A stretch of 64,000 nt of DNA, taken from assembly GCA_036563485.1 (NCBI GenBank), contig DATCMI010000001.1:1985501-2049500 (forward strand), in the 5' to 3' direction. Position 1 is the stretch's first letter. Each line of letters opens with the position of its first letter. This stretch comes from Sphingomicrobium sp. (GTDB lineage Bacteria; Pseudomonadota; Alphaproteobacteria; Sphingomonadales; Sphingomonadaceae). Below the pieces are notes generated by a model. It was not told the DNA's origin, searched no databases, and was given only the letters and a program-made list of their open reading frames with translations. The position numbers were made by a program, and so were the translations under genes. Below are positions 51,250 to 60,497 of the stretch, one piece after another.

Positions 51250-51519
51250 GTGTGCCAAGCTGACCAAAGCGATATCATTGCCGCGCAAGCCGCGTCACCC
51301 AGTAAAATCGAGCGAGTTACCGAAACGGCGCTGTACGACGCCGGCTGCGAGCTCGGTCAGATGATCGACCTGATCGACACGATGGTCGACGTGACCGACG
51401 AGGATTGGGTCGATCCGGCCAAGACGCTGCGGCGGATCGGGAGCCTGCTGCGGATCGCGCGCGACCATACGTCGCGGACGCTGGCGACGGTGCTGGCGGC
51501 GGAAGGGGCGCCGGCGTGA
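51250..51519 (+). CDS. Small helical accessory protein
   Basis: 89 residues from GTG 51250 (GGAGG about 8 bases upstream). ALYDAGCELGQMIDLIDTMV and LRRIGSLLRIARDHTSRTLA are amphipathic helices. Not recognised. Coupled by GTGA to the antirepressor gene. Confidence 0.6.
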   Translation: MCQADQSDIIAAQAASPSKIERVTETALYDAGCELGQMIDLIDTMVDVTDEDWVDPAKTLRRIGSLLRIARDHTSRTLATVLAAEGAPA

Positions 51520-52295
51520 GCGCGGTTGCACTCCAGAGCTTCGGCTTCGGCGACCAGCTGGTGCGGGTGGCAGATCGCAACGAGGCGGCGTGGTTCGTCG
51601 CCAACGACGTGTGCGCGGTCCTCGATATTGTGAACAGTCGCCATGCTGTATCCCGCTTGGAGGAAGATGAGCGCGATTGCGTCGTCATTAGCGACGCAAT
51701 GGGCCGCGAGCGCGAGACCACTGTGGTTTCCGAGTCCGGCGTGTTCGCGCTGATCTTCCGGAGCCGCAAACCCGCGGCGCGGGCGTTCCGCAAGTGGGTG
51801 ACGAGCGAAGTGCTGCCGGCGATCCGGCGCACGGGGCGGTTCGAGGCCGAACGGGCGAACGACGAAAGCGGCGAGTGGCCGGCGCTGGCGCAGCTGCCGG
51901 AAGCGCCGGACGAGTTCGAGCGGGTCCGAGTGCGGCTGCAACTGGTGCGGGAAGCGCGGATCGCGTTCGGCACGCGGGCGGCGCGGAAGATGTGGGCATG
52001 GGCCGGGTTGCCTGACCTGTGCGAGCCAAGCCGCATTGCGGCGGCCGAAGTCCTTGGCGAGCGGTACCGGTCGGTGATCGACTGGATGGAAGCCCGCACA
52101 GAGGTTCGCGCCGGAAACCGGATGTCCGCCGCCGGGCTATATGCCGATTATCGACAGTGGCTTCGCAACGAAGGTCGGATCGCCGAGCTGCAAAGCCAGA
52201 CCGGTTTCGGTCGCGCGCTTACCGAGTGCGGCTTCATCGGGGTGAAAATCGCCGGCGGGCGCATGGGGCGGGTCGGGCTGAAGCTGAACGACTGA
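51516..52295 (+). CDS. BRO-N antirepressor with D5-type C-terminal module
   Basis: 259 residues. BRO-N domain in the first 108 (AWFVANDVCAVLDIVNSRHAV, TTVVSESGVFALIFRSRKP, FRKWVTSEVLPAIRRTG). The C-terminal segment VIDWMEARTEV, LYADYRQWL, TGFGRALTECGF, RMGRVGLKL matches the ends of the helicase and T5orf172 proteins. Likely interferes with a repressor. Followed by a terminator. Confidence 0.82.
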   Translation: MSAVALQSFGFGDQLVRVADRNEAAWFVANDVCAVLDIVNSRHAVSRLEEDERDCVVISDAMGRERETTVVSESGVFALIFRSRKPAARAFRKWVTSEVLPAIRRTGRFEAERANDESGEWPALAQLPEAPDEFERVRVRLQLVREARIAFGTRAARKMWAWAGLPDLCEPSRIAAAEVLGERYRSVIDWMEARTEVRAGNRMSAAGLYADYRQWLRNEGRIAELQSQTGFGRALTECGFIGVKIAGGRMGRVGLKLND

Positions 52296-52318
52296 CGAGC
52301 CGCAGCAAGATCGATCGA

Positions 52319-52346
52319 GGGCCGTCCAGAGGGGCGGCCCTTTTCA
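52319..52346 (+). terminator. Rho-independent terminator after the antirepressor
   Basis: GGGCCGTCC-AGAG-GGGCGGCCC (52319-52340, one G-U pair) followed by TTTTCATT. It closes the accessory cassette and lies 14 bases before the tape-measure start, whose ribosome-binding site follows the T-run. Confidence 0.8.
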
Positions 52347-52359
52347 TTTGGAGAGACGG

Positions 52360-54384
52360 ATGCCGACGACGTTGCGCGACCTGGCCGTCAACCTGACGAT
52401 GAATGTCGCGGACTTCACGCGCAACGCCAGCGTGGCCGAGCGCCGGGCGGACGCGATGAAGGCGAAGTTCGACGGCATCGGCAGCAAGATCACGAGCGGG
52501 ATCAAGGGCTCGGTCGTCGGCTTCGCGACCGGCCTGGCCGGCGCCTTCACCATCGACGCAATCGTCGGCCTGGCAAAATCCGGCCTCGAATATGCGAGCT
52601 CGCTCGGCGAAGTGGCGCAGCAGCTGGGCGTCACGTCGACCGAGTTGCAGGAATATCGGTACGCAGCGACGCAGGTCGGCATCGCCCAGGACGAAATGGA
52701 CCAGGGCCTGGCGAAGCTGACGCGATCGCTGGGCGTCGCTTCGAGCGGCACGGGCGCGCAGGCCAAGGTGTTCGCCGAGCTGGGGATCAGCGTCCGCGAC
52801 GCGAACGGCCATGTGAAGACGGCGGGCGCGGTGATGCCCGAGCTGGCCAACGCTTTGGCGAAGATCCCCGATCCGGCGAAACGGGCGGCGATCGAAGTCA
52901 CGCTGTTCGGCAAGTCCGGGCAGAAGCTCGACACGCTGCTTTCAGGCGGGGCGTCGCAGATCAACAATTTGCGAGACGCCGCCCAGAAGCTGGGCGTGGT
53001 GCTGTCTGAAAAACAAATTCAGAAAGCCGACGAAACCGCGGACAAGCTGGCGGCGCTCAAGACGGTGCTGCAGGCACAGATTGCCGGCGTGGTCGCCGAC
53101 AATGCGGACGCGATCATGAAGCTGGCGGATTCGTTCGCCGATTTGGCGACCGAAGCGGTAAAGGCCATGCCGAAGGTCAAGGCCTTCTTCGAGCGGATGC
53201 AATATTATCGGGACTGGCTGGCCAAGAAGCCGCTGGACATCCGCAGCGCCGTCGGGGCGGCGAGTGCCCAGGAGGAAGCCGAGCGCCGGCGGCTCGGCAA
53301 AGCGATGGAGGGCTACGAGAAGTCGCACGGCGGTAGCCCCGTGCGCGTCGATCCGCGCGGCGGCGGCGGGTCGTGGCTGACCGCCAACGACAATGCCGTG
53401 CTCTCCGGGTGGAACGAGACGCTTCGTGCGATCCGCGCCACAGCGTCGGGCATCGGCGAGCTTTCGGCAAAGGCTGAGGCTGGGGCCAAAACCGTGCCGA
53501 CACTTCGTGACGAGATTATCAAGCTGGCGATGCCAACCGAGGACGCCGGGGAGAAAGCGCGGCGCACTGCGGAGGAGTTTCAGCAGCTCACGGAGGAGCT
53601 CAACCCGGACACGGTGCGGGCCGAGCAATACGTTCACCAGTTGGACGTCCTGCGGCAGGGGCTGGAAGCGATCAACGCGCCGGCGGAGAAGCTGAACGAA
53701 CAAATCGGCAAGCTCACGCTTGCGCGCTACCCGGAAGTGATCGAGGCGATTGCCGCCTCGTTTGGTGCGATGAACGGGCAGACCGGCGCGGCCATCGAGG
53801 CCAATGACAATCTGGCGGCGAGTGCAGAGTCAACTCGCGGCCGGGTCGGCTTTGCCTTTCAAGGAATTGCCGAGCAGGCGGCGGGCGCGTTCGGCGACCT
53901 TGTCGCCAATGCCGACTCCCTCAAGGGCTTCTGGCACGGCCTCGTCGACCTGATCGACGACAGCGCGCGGTCGATCATCGCCTCGCTTGTGGAGATGTCG
54001 GTCAAGTTCCTGCTGTTCAAGGCGATCAGCGGGATTTTCGGCGGCGGAAGCATGTCGCCCGGAGGCCCGACCAGCATCGGCGGCGGGCTCGGCGACTGGT
54101 TCGCCGCCCATCCGTTTCCGATTCCGCACGCGCAAGGAGGCCCGGTGGTGCCGGGGCGAACCTACCTGGTGGGCGAGCAGGGGCCAGAATATGTCCGGTT
54201 CGGAAGCCGCGGCTATGTCACGCCGAACCGTAACATGGGACGAGGCGGCGGGATCACGGTCAACCAACATTTCGCGCCGAACTTCGCCGGCAATGCCGCG
54301 ACTCACGAGGACCTCGCGCGAATGGGAATGCTGGCCAAGCATGGGGCCATCCAAGCCATTCGCGAGGAGCGTCGCCGCGCATGA
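52360..54384 (+). CDS. Tail tape-measure protein
   Basis: 674 residues. N-terminal TTLRDLAVNLTMNVADFTRNASVAE, a hydrophobic stretch (GSVVGFATGLAGAFTIDAIVGLA), long helical middle and a Gly-rich C-terminal part (GGGLGDWFAAHPFP, GRTYLVGEQGPEYVRFGS) typical of tape-measure proteins. Short for the family, predicting a tail of roughly 100 nm by the usual residue rule. GGAGAG precedes ATG 52360. Confidence 0.88.
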   Translation: MPTTLRDLAVNLTMNVADFTRNASVAERRADAMKAKFDGIGSKITSGIKGSVVGFATGLAGAFTIDAIVGLAKSGLEYASSLGEVAQQLGVTSTELQEYRYAATQVGIAQDEMDQGLAKLTRSLGVASSGTGAQAKVFAELGISVRDANGHVKTAGAVMPELANALAKIPDPAKRAAIEVTLFGKSGQKLDTLLSGGASQINNLRDAAQKLGVVLSEKQIQKADETADKLAALKTVLQAQIAGVVADNADAIMKLADSFADLATEAVKAMPKVKAFFERMQYYRDWLAKKPLDIRSAVGAASAQEEAERRRLGKAMEGYEKSHGGSPVRVDPRGGGGSWLTANDNAVLSGWNETLRAIRATASGIGELSAKAEAGAKTVPTLRDEIIKLAMPTEDAGEKARRTAEEFQQLTEELNPDTVRAEQYVHQLDVLRQGLEAINAPAEKLNEQIGKLTLARYPEVIEAIAASFGAMNGQTGAAIEANDNLAASAESTRGRVGFAFQGIAEQAAGAFGDLVANADSLKGFWHGLVDLIDDSARSIIASLVEMSVKFLLFKAISGIFGGGSMSPGGPTSIGGGLGDWFAAHPFPIPHAQGGPVVPGRTYLVGEQGPEYVRFGSRGYVTPNRNMGRGGGITVNQHFAPNFAGNAATHEDLARMGMLAKHGAIQAIREERRRA

Positions 54385-55037
54385 GCCGCGACCTTCCGAC
54401 CGCTCTTGTGGACGCGATCGACGAGCCGGTCGTTCGCCCGTTCCAGGCGTTGCGCATCGAGCTGCCCGATCCCCTGTACGTGTGGACGGGTCTCGGTACC
54501 CTCATCTTCGCCGACGCGGACGGCAACACGCGCAACTGGATCGGCGCGGGCGGGCTTGGCTCGATCGATACGACCGGAGAGGCGACGGATGGGAGCGCCA
54601 CCGGCATACGTGCAGCGCTCTATCAGGTGCCAGCGGAATTCCGCGACGACATCGCGCAGCAAGCGGTTCGCGGCGTAGTATTCGAGGTTTATGCCGGCGC
54701 GCTGAACGAGACCTACCAGCAAGTCGAGGCAACCGCGCTCATCTGGAAGGGTCGCCTCGACGAATATAAGATCACCGATGCCGGCGACACGCTGACCGTC
54801 GAGGTTGCGGGTGAGAGCCGCGGCATCGACCAGCGCCGCCCGGCAATCAAGCGGTTCACCGACGAATATCAGCAGCGCAAGCATCCCGGCGACAAGTTCT
54901 TCGAATATGTTTCGCGCATGACGGAGGTGTCGATCCTCTGGGCCAAAGCCGAGCAGACCACGGCGGGAGTTGGCGGTGGCGGTAGAGCGAGCGGCGGAAG
55001 TCCGTCATATCGCGGCGGGCGGGACGGCCTTTTGTGA
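54381..55037 (+). CDS. Distal tail protein
   Basis: 218 residues. PVVRPFQALRIELPDPLYVWTG, TLIFADADGNTRNWIGAG, LIWKGRLDEYKITDAGDTLTVEV and SRGIDQRRPAIKRFTDEYQ match tail proteins found just after tape-measure genes in GTA-like and siphovirus clusters. Ends in a Gly/Ser tail. ATGA coupled. Confidence 0.7.
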   Translation: MSRDLPTALVDAIDEPVVRPFQALRIELPDPLYVWTGLGTLIFADADGNTRNWIGAGGLGSIDTTGEATDGSATGIRAALYQVPAEFRDDIAQQAVRGVVFEVYAGALNETYQQVEATALIWKGRLDEYKITDAGDTLTVEVAGESRGIDQRRPAIKRFTDEYQQRKHPGDKFFEYVSRMTEVSILWAKAEQTTAGVGGGGRASGGSPSYRGGRDGLL

Positions 55038-55381
55038 TCGGCTGGGAGCAGCATTGCGCCGACGTCGCCGCCGCGCATGTGAAGGCTGAAACCGGGCGAG
55101 ACATTTGGGCCGAGCTCGGGGGTGCACCGCGCAATGCTCGCGAGGCCGCCGAGCTGTACCGGAAACTCAAGGCGCGGACGCTCAAGTCGGCAGTCAGCAA
55201 GGCGCTCGGAACGAAAGCGCACAAGCCGCTGATGGCGATGCGTGGCGACCTGGTGCTGGTGAAAAGCGGTGAGCTCTCCGCGCTCGGCATCTGCCGCGGC
55301 GACCTAATCGAGTGCGCTGATAACATGCTCCCGATGTCGCGTGCGGAGTGCTGCTGGAAAGTGAGCCGCTTCCGTGAGTAA
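55034..55381 (+). CDS. DUF6950-like tail protein
   Basis: 115 residues. CADVAAAHVKAETGRDIWAELGG and MRGDLVLVKSGELSALGICRGD match DUF6950, a small protein common between distal-tail and tip genes. May be a degenerate relative of the tail NlpC peptidase. GTG 55034 overlaps the preceding stop. Confidence 0.66.
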   Translation: MIGWEQHCADVAAAHVKAETGRDIWAELGGAPRNAREAAELYRKLKARTLKSAVSKALGTKAHKPLMAMRGDLVLVKSGELSALGICRGDLIECADNMLPMSRAECCWKVSRFRE

Positions 55382-57587
55382 GACCATCGTTTCGATCATC
55401 GGCGTCGCGGCCGCGATTGCGATTGCCTTCGTCGCACCGCCTTTGGGGGCTGCGATCTTCGGAACCGCTGTGTCTGCTTCGGTGGCCACGGCGATCGTCA
55501 CCATCGGCCTTTCGTTTGCCGTCAGTCTGGCGCTGTCCTTCGCGATGAAGAAGCTGGGCTCCGGTGCTCCAAAGGCCGAAGACCAGGTCGGACCCCCGCA
55601 GGTATTCCGCCAGGCGGTGACGAGCAGCTTCATCGTGTACGGGAAACGGCGCGTCGGCGGACTGCTGACCTTTTTCCACTCTCGAGCGTCGGGCGGCCAG
55701 CATTACCGCTATTTCGTCATCGCGGCTGCCGGGCATCGCTGCAAAGGCGTCGTCACTTGGTATCTGAACGACGAAGCCGTGACGGTAGACGGGTCGGGCA
55801 AGGTCACCAGCGGCAAATATGCGAACGCAGCCTGGCTGTGGTTCCAGCGCGGTTTGAGCAGCGAGACGGCGAACGCGACCTTCGTTTCGGAGTGCGGCGG
55901 CAAGTGGACGAGCGCGCACAAGGGCAACGATGTTGCCGCGATTTACGCCAAGTTCCAGATGACGGATGCGGTCGTGCAGGCGGGAATGCCGAACATCACC
56001 GCGGTGATCGAAGGAAAGGATGACATCCTCGATCCTCGCACGGCAGTCGCTGGGTATACCCGGAACGCTGCGCTGATCTTTTACGACTGGATGAAGACTG
56101 CGCGCGAGGAAGGCGGCTTCGGTGCATACGAAGACGAGATCCCCGACGATGCTTGGATAAGCGCGCAGGCGAACGTCTGCGACGAGGTGGTGAACAGCGC
56201 GCCGCGTTATGCGATCGACGCGGTGATCCAGACAGGGGCGTCCCCGGCTGAGGTACGGGACGCACTCGTCGTGAATATGGCTGGCAGCTACACCTTCTCG
56301 GGCGGCAAGCATCTGATGCGCCCAGGCTTTTATGTGCCGGTCAGCGCGACCTTGAGCGAAGGCGACCTGGCCGGGGCCATTCAGGTCTCGCCGTTCATGC
56401 CTTCCGACGTCGGCGCGAACGAAGTCCAGGGCACCTACATCAACCCGAACGAGGGCTATCAGGGCTCACCGTTCCCGACGCAGCGTCTGACCCCCGCTCC
56501 CGACGACGTGAGGCAATCGGATCTCGACCTCGCCTTCACGACAAACCTCGACCAGGCGGTTCGGGTCGCGCGGATCATGCTCAACCGAGCGCAAGCCGAG
56601 AAGACCGTCGTCTGGCCGATGAACATCGTTGGATTGAAGGTGAAAGCGCTCGACACGGTGCAACTGGACACGCCGCGGTACGGGCTCAGCAATTACGCCT
56701 GGACGGTGCTCAACTGGGGCTTGTCCCCGGACTGGGGCGTCGTCGCGTCGCTGCGCGAGGAGAACCCCGAAATCTATGACGAGCCGGTTGCGGCCTCTCC
56801 GGTGACGCCCCCTACCGTGAGTGTTCCGGCTCCGCTGCTGACCTCTTCGGAAACCGCGCAACTGATCGCCAATAGCTATGCGACTGGTCTGACGTTCTCC
56901 GTTAGCTCAGCGGGCGCCGTGACGATATCCGGCCACACGCGCGTCTATTCAGACAAGAATGTCACGGTGAACGGGACTGGCGGAACGCCGATCGCTACTG
57001 GCGCAGCTTCTGGAGCCTTGGTTTACATTTATTATGATGACCCGGATCGCGCTGGCGGCACGGTAACGTACCAAGCGCTCGTTCTTGCCGGCGGCGTCGG
57101 TGATTACAGCAGCGCATTCGCATCCTCTTCGAACCCTTATCGGCATTTCGTCGCGACTAAGGCGGTTCCTGCCAGCGGTTCGACCGGCGGCGGTTCAGGC
57201 GCTGGCAGTGGCGGCGGCGGCTCCGGTGCGTGCGTCGCCACAGACACGCCGGTGCTGCTCGCCGACGGCTCGGTGATCGAGGCGGGGGCGATCGAGCGGT
57301 ACATGCAGCTGCGGACCGTTCACGAGGAAAGCGGCCTCGAGGGCATCTATCACGTCTCGGCCCATCGCATCGTCCCCGATCAGCCAGTGTTCCAGGTCAC
57401 CGCCAGCGGGAAGACTATCCGCGCGACCGCTGGCCATCGCATCCTGATTGATGGCGAGTGGAAGACTGCCGAGGAACTGGGAACGCCCGACGGAACAGCG
57501 GACGTCGTGCAGATGACCGTCGCGGACGCGCACACCTACGTCTCGGGCGGCCTCGTCAGCCACAACATGAAGATTGAAGGGCTCTAG
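55374..57587 (+). CDS. Tail tip (J-like) protein with C-terminal Hint domain
   Basis: 737 residues. Two N-terminal hydrophobic helices, then tip-protein sequence (QVGPPQVFRQAVTSSFIVYGKRRVGG, DLDLAFTTNLDQAVRVARIMLNRAQ). After a Gly/Ser linker, residues 620-731 form a Hint/intein-like domain: C620 in ACVATDTPVLLADGS, TAGHRILIDGEW (block B His), DAHTYVSGGLVSHN ending at Asn731. Only six residues follow (MKIEGL), with Met at +1. Cleavage or ligation activity is inferred. Confidence 0.83.
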   Translation: MSKTIVSIIGVAAAIAIAFVAPPLGAAIFGTAVSASVATAIVTIGLSFAVSLALSFAMKKLGSGAPKAEDQVGPPQVFRQAVTSSFIVYGKRRVGGLLTFFHSRASGGQHYRYFVIAAAGHRCKGVVTWYLNDEAVTVDGSGKVTSGKYANAAWLWFQRGLSSETANATFVSECGGKWTSAHKGNDVAAIYAKFQMTDAVVQAGMPNITAVIEGKDDILDPRTAVAGYTRNAALIFYDWMKTAREEGGFGAYEDEIPDDAWISAQANVCDEVVNSAPRYAIDAVIQTGASPAEVRDALVVNMAGSYTFSGGKHLMRPGFYVPVSATLSEGDLAGAIQVSPFMPSDVGANEVQGTYINPNEGYQGSPFPTQRLTPAPDDVRQSDLDLAFTTNLDQAVRVARIMLNRAQAEKTVVWPMNIVGLKVKALDTVQLDTPRYGLSNYAWTVLNWGLSPDWGVVASLREENPEIYDEPVAASPVTPPTVSVPAPLLTSSETAQLIANSYATGLTFSVSSAGAVTISGHTRVYSDKNVTVNGTGGTPIATGAASGALVYIYYDDPDRAGGTVTYQALVLAGGVGDYSSAFASSSNPYRHFVATKAVPASGSTGGGSGAGSGGGGSGACVATDTPVLLADGSVIEAGAIERYMQLRTVHEESGLEGIYHVSAHRIVPDQPVFQVTASGKTIRATAGHRILIDGEWKTAEELGTPDGTADVVQMTVADAHTYVSGGLVSHNMKIEGL

Positions 57588-57590
57588 CCG

Positions 57591-58283
57591 ATGGCGGATT
57601 ATGCGTGGCCGGAAGACCTCGTTCCGTATGCGGTGGAGTTCTGGCTTCAGCCGCACACTGGAGGCAGCGAAAGCCCCTTCACACGGCAGGGCAAATATTA
57701 CGGTCTCTCAGCGCCCCGTTGGGTGTGTTCGATGTCGTTTCGCGGCGCTGACTCCTACCGAAACTGGGGTACGGGCCCACATGTCACCGGACCGCAGATG
57801 GACGCCTTTCTTGCGAAGATGCAGGGTCGCCTCAACCGGGTCTCTATCTTCGACTTCAGGCGTCGCGAACCGACCGATCCAGATTGGTCACTGTCTGCAA
57901 GCAACTTGGCGGCCGCTGCTGGCTCATCCTCCATCACGATCACAGGATTGACGCCGGGAACAGTCGTTTATGCCGGCGACTACATCGGTGGTGACGGGCG
58001 GCCGCACATCTTCACGTCTTCGGATTTGGGCCGTGTAGCAGGCACCGCCGACGGCACGGGGCAGGCAACAGTCTCGTTTATGCCGCCGCTCGCCGCTGAC
58101 TTGGATGCCGGAGCCGCGACGTTCGCAGATGCCACCGGTATGTTTCGCTTGGTTTCCGACGACGCCGGGCAGAACGGGAGCGAGGTTGGCCAGCTAACCA
58201 CTTACTCGCTGACGTTCCTTGAGGACATGAGCCCCGACTACAGCGTCACGTTCAACGACGACACTGTCACGTACAGCCTCTAA
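57591..58283 (+). CDS. Tail-associated protein, unknown
   Basis: 230 residues. PYAVEFWLQPHTGGSESPF, MSFRGADSYRNWG and VSIFDFRRREPTDPDW are reminiscent of small tail-spike-base proteins in sphingomonad phages; the second half is beta-rich and ends SVTFNDDTVTYSL. Not recognised as a named family. Confidence 0.6.
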   Translation: MADYAWPEDLVPYAVEFWLQPHTGGSESPFTRQGKYYGLSAPRWVCSMSFRGADSYRNWGTGPHVTGPQMDAFLAKMQGRLNRVSIFDFRRREPTDPDWSLSASNLAAAAGSSSITITGLTPGTVVYAGDYIGGDGRPHIFTSSDLGRVAGTADGTGQATVSFMPPLAADLDAGAATFADATGMFRLVSDDAGQNGSEVGQLTTYSLTFLEDMSPDYSVTFNDDTVTYSL

Positions 58284-58297
58284 GCTCCGGAGAGAAG

Positions 58298-59779
58298 ATG
58301 CCTGAGATCCGCGCTGGTGCGGGGATCGCGCTGTCGCGCGACCCAATCACTGACATTCTCACCGTTGAGGCGACCGGCGATGGAGGCGGTGGCGGCAGTG
58401 GTGGTCTCTCAATCGACAATAGCGCGTATGACGCAACGACATGGGACGGCGAGGGAACCATCGCGCCGTCCAAGAATGCATTGCGCGACAAGTTCGTCGC
58501 GATCGACGCTTTGGTCTCGACGGCGCTAAAGAGCGGGGTCGTCGCGCAAGGCGCGTTGCCGGCGGGCACAAATGAATTGTGGTTTAGGCAGGTAAACTTC
58601 ACCGGTGCTGCGGCGAATGCTTCTCGCGCCGATATTGTGAAGCTCTTTAGCCAGCTCAGCGGGACGAACGGCCTGGCTGAGCACCGTCCTTTTGAGATCG
58701 GCTCAGACCTCTACCACACCGGTGGCGACGTTGCCGACAGTCGTTCGATCGTCGCATATAACCGCCTCGGTCTGGCGGGATCAGCGAACTTGGGGACCGC
58801 CGGATTCCTGATTGCTTTCGATGGCCACAACGCCATCGAGGGCAACGGAAACGCCCAGTTCTGCATGGGCTTCAACTGTTCGGCTATCGACCTCGACACC
58901 CCCGGCGCCGGGACCGGTAAAACGCTTGCTGCCTATGGCTTTAGAGCCGACAACCAGGGCCATGCCTCCAAGGTGACTTCGGTCGCCGCGGGCTTCGTCA
59001 GCGAGAACATGACCGCGGGCGCTCCCACCACCATCGGCTTCATCAGCAAAATGACGGCGGGAACTGGAAAGTGGGGGTTTGGCGACGACGGCGGGGCCAA
59101 CAACTACTTCGTCGGCAAGGTGAAGCTCGGGGAGAAGTCGACGCCCAGCGTCGCGCTTGACGTCAAAGGCTACGCGCGTTTTTCGAACGACGGTACTTAT
59201 CCGTCGACGGCGAACACCGTGCATGAGTTCGTGCAGTCGGGGAACACATACGGTCTGCGGGTCCACAACAAGCACGCTTCGGCGCCCAACGGGATCCGGA
59301 TCAGCTACACAGCTTCTCCGAATGCGGCGTCAAATCAGTTCGTTCTCTGCGAGGACGGCACCCAGACCAAGTTTGTTGTTTGGTCGAACGGCAACGCAGT
59401 AAACGCAAACAACAGCTACGGAGCGATCTCGGACGCGAAGCTCAAGACGGGTATTCGCGATGCCACTCCGCAACTGGACGACATCCGCAGGCTGCGCGTC
59501 CGCAAGTACCGACTGAAGGCTGATCCCGACGGTCCGGAGCAGATCGGCCTCATTGCCCAGGAGGTGCAAAAGGTTTCGCCGGGGCTGGTCGCCTCGTCGC
59601 CCGATTACGAGACGTACACCGACAAGAAGGGCAACGAACGCCGGCGCAAGCTGAGAACGACGACGAAGAGCGTCAACTACTCGATCCTCTACATGAAGGC
59701 GGTGAAAGCGCTTCAGGAACTTGCCGAGATCGTCGAGCAGCAGGGCAAGGAGATCGAAGCGCTGAAGGCGAAAGCCTGA
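58298..59779 (+). CDS. Tail fibre with S74 intramolecular chaperone
   Basis: 493 residues. N-terminal GAGIALSRDPITDILTVEATG attachment segment, beta-rich shaft, and a C-terminal peptidase S74 domain with the Ser/Lys motif SDAKLK, RRLRVRKYRLK and EQIGLIAQEVQKVSP, then a coiled coil (ELAEIVEQQGKEIEALK). The chaperone aids trimerisation and is cut off. Probable host-range determinant. Confidence 0.9.
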   Translation: MPEIRAGAGIALSRDPITDILTVEATGDGGGGGSGGLSIDNSAYDATTWDGEGTIAPSKNALRDKFVAIDALVSTALKSGVVAQGALPAGTNELWFRQVNFTGAAANASRADIVKLFSQLSGTNGLAEHRPFEIGSDLYHTGGDVADSRSIVAYNRLGLAGSANLGTAGFLIAFDGHNAIEGNGNAQFCMGFNCSAIDLDTPGAGTGKTLAAYGFRADNQGHASKVTSVAAGFVSENMTAGAPTTIGFISKMTAGTGKWGFGDDGGANNYFVGKVKLGEKSTPSVALDVKGYARFSNDGTYPSTANTVHEFVQSGNTYGLRVHNKHASAPNGIRISYTASPNAASNQFVLCEDGTQTKFVVWSNGNAVNANNSYGAISDAKLKTGIRDATPQLDDIRRLRVRKYRLKADPDGPEQIGLIAQEVQKVSPGLVASSPDYETYTDKKGNERRRKLRTTTKSVNYSILYMKAVKALQELAEIVEQQGKEIEALKAKA

Positions 59780-60105
59780 TGCCCGCAATCGTCACCATCC
59801 TCCAGATCGTCAGCGGCGGGCTCTGGTTCGTCGTTGCGATGCTGTTCGTGCCGGCGGTGACGCGGATATGGCGCTCGCCGCGGCACGGTCCCGCACGCCC
59901 TGACCCGATCGACGTGATCGTCAGCCCGCTCGCCTTCGTCGGCTTCCTTCAAGCCGGCTTCGTCATTCGCTGGCTGATCTTTCCGGACGCCATCGCCGTC
60001 ATGTCCAGCGCCGAACTGGTCGTGTGGGCGGGGCTTTACACCCTCTCAACCCTTGGCGCGCTCGGCGCCGCTGTAGCGTGGCGGATCGCCAGGGGGCTGC
60101 GATGA
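59779..60105 (+). CDS. Three-span membrane protein
   Basis: 108 residues with three hydrophobic helices (ILQIVSGGLWFVVAMLFVPAV, PLAFVGFLQAGFVIRWLIFP, ELVVWAGLYTLSTLGALGAA). Holin-like in size and place, but unrecognised. Start overlaps the fibre stop. Confidence 0.6.
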   Translation: MPAIVTILQIVSGGLWFVVAMLFVPAVTRIWRSPRHGPARPDPIDVIVSPLAFVGFLQAGFVIRWLIFPDAIAVMSSAELVVWAGLYTLSTLGALGAAVAWRIARGLR

Positions 60106-60494
60106 ACGAGTTTGATGTTGCTGCAAAGTTCCTTCCGCTTGCTCCAGGCCTCGGCGTCTGGAGCCTCGTATTCCTGGCCATCATCACCCTGATCAAGGGG
60201 TGGCCTGCGCTCACCAAGCTGAAGAATGAATCCGACGGCTCGCTGCGGCAGGACCTGCTCAAGCGCGTTGCCGAGCTGGAAAGCCAGCAGCGTATCGATC
60301 GGGCCCAGTTCGAGGAAGACATGCGCGCTGAGCGCAAGAGCTGCGACGATCGCCTGAGAGATCAGGAGGATCGTCACAAGCAGGACATCGCCGAGCTCAA
60401 CGGCAAGGTGGACGCGCTGATGCGGACGATTGCCCAGAACAGCCAGTCTCGCGCGCATCTGATCGGCGACCTGCGCCGCGAACGACCGGAGTAG
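60102..60494 (+). CDS. Membrane-anchored coiled-coil protein
   Basis: 130 residues: one N-terminal membrane helix (GVWSLVFLAIITLIKGWPA), then a long charged coiled coil to the end. Lysis-cassette position suggests a holin accessory or antiholin; no family recognised. ATGA overlap upstream. Confidence 0.6.
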   Translation: MNEFDVAAKFLPLAPGLGVWSLVFLAIITLIKGWPALTKLKNESDGSLRQDLLKRVAELESQQRIDRAQFEEDMRAERKSCDDRLRDQEDRHKQDIAELNGKVDALMRTIAQNSQSRAHLIGDLRRERPE

Positions 60495-60497
60495 CCC

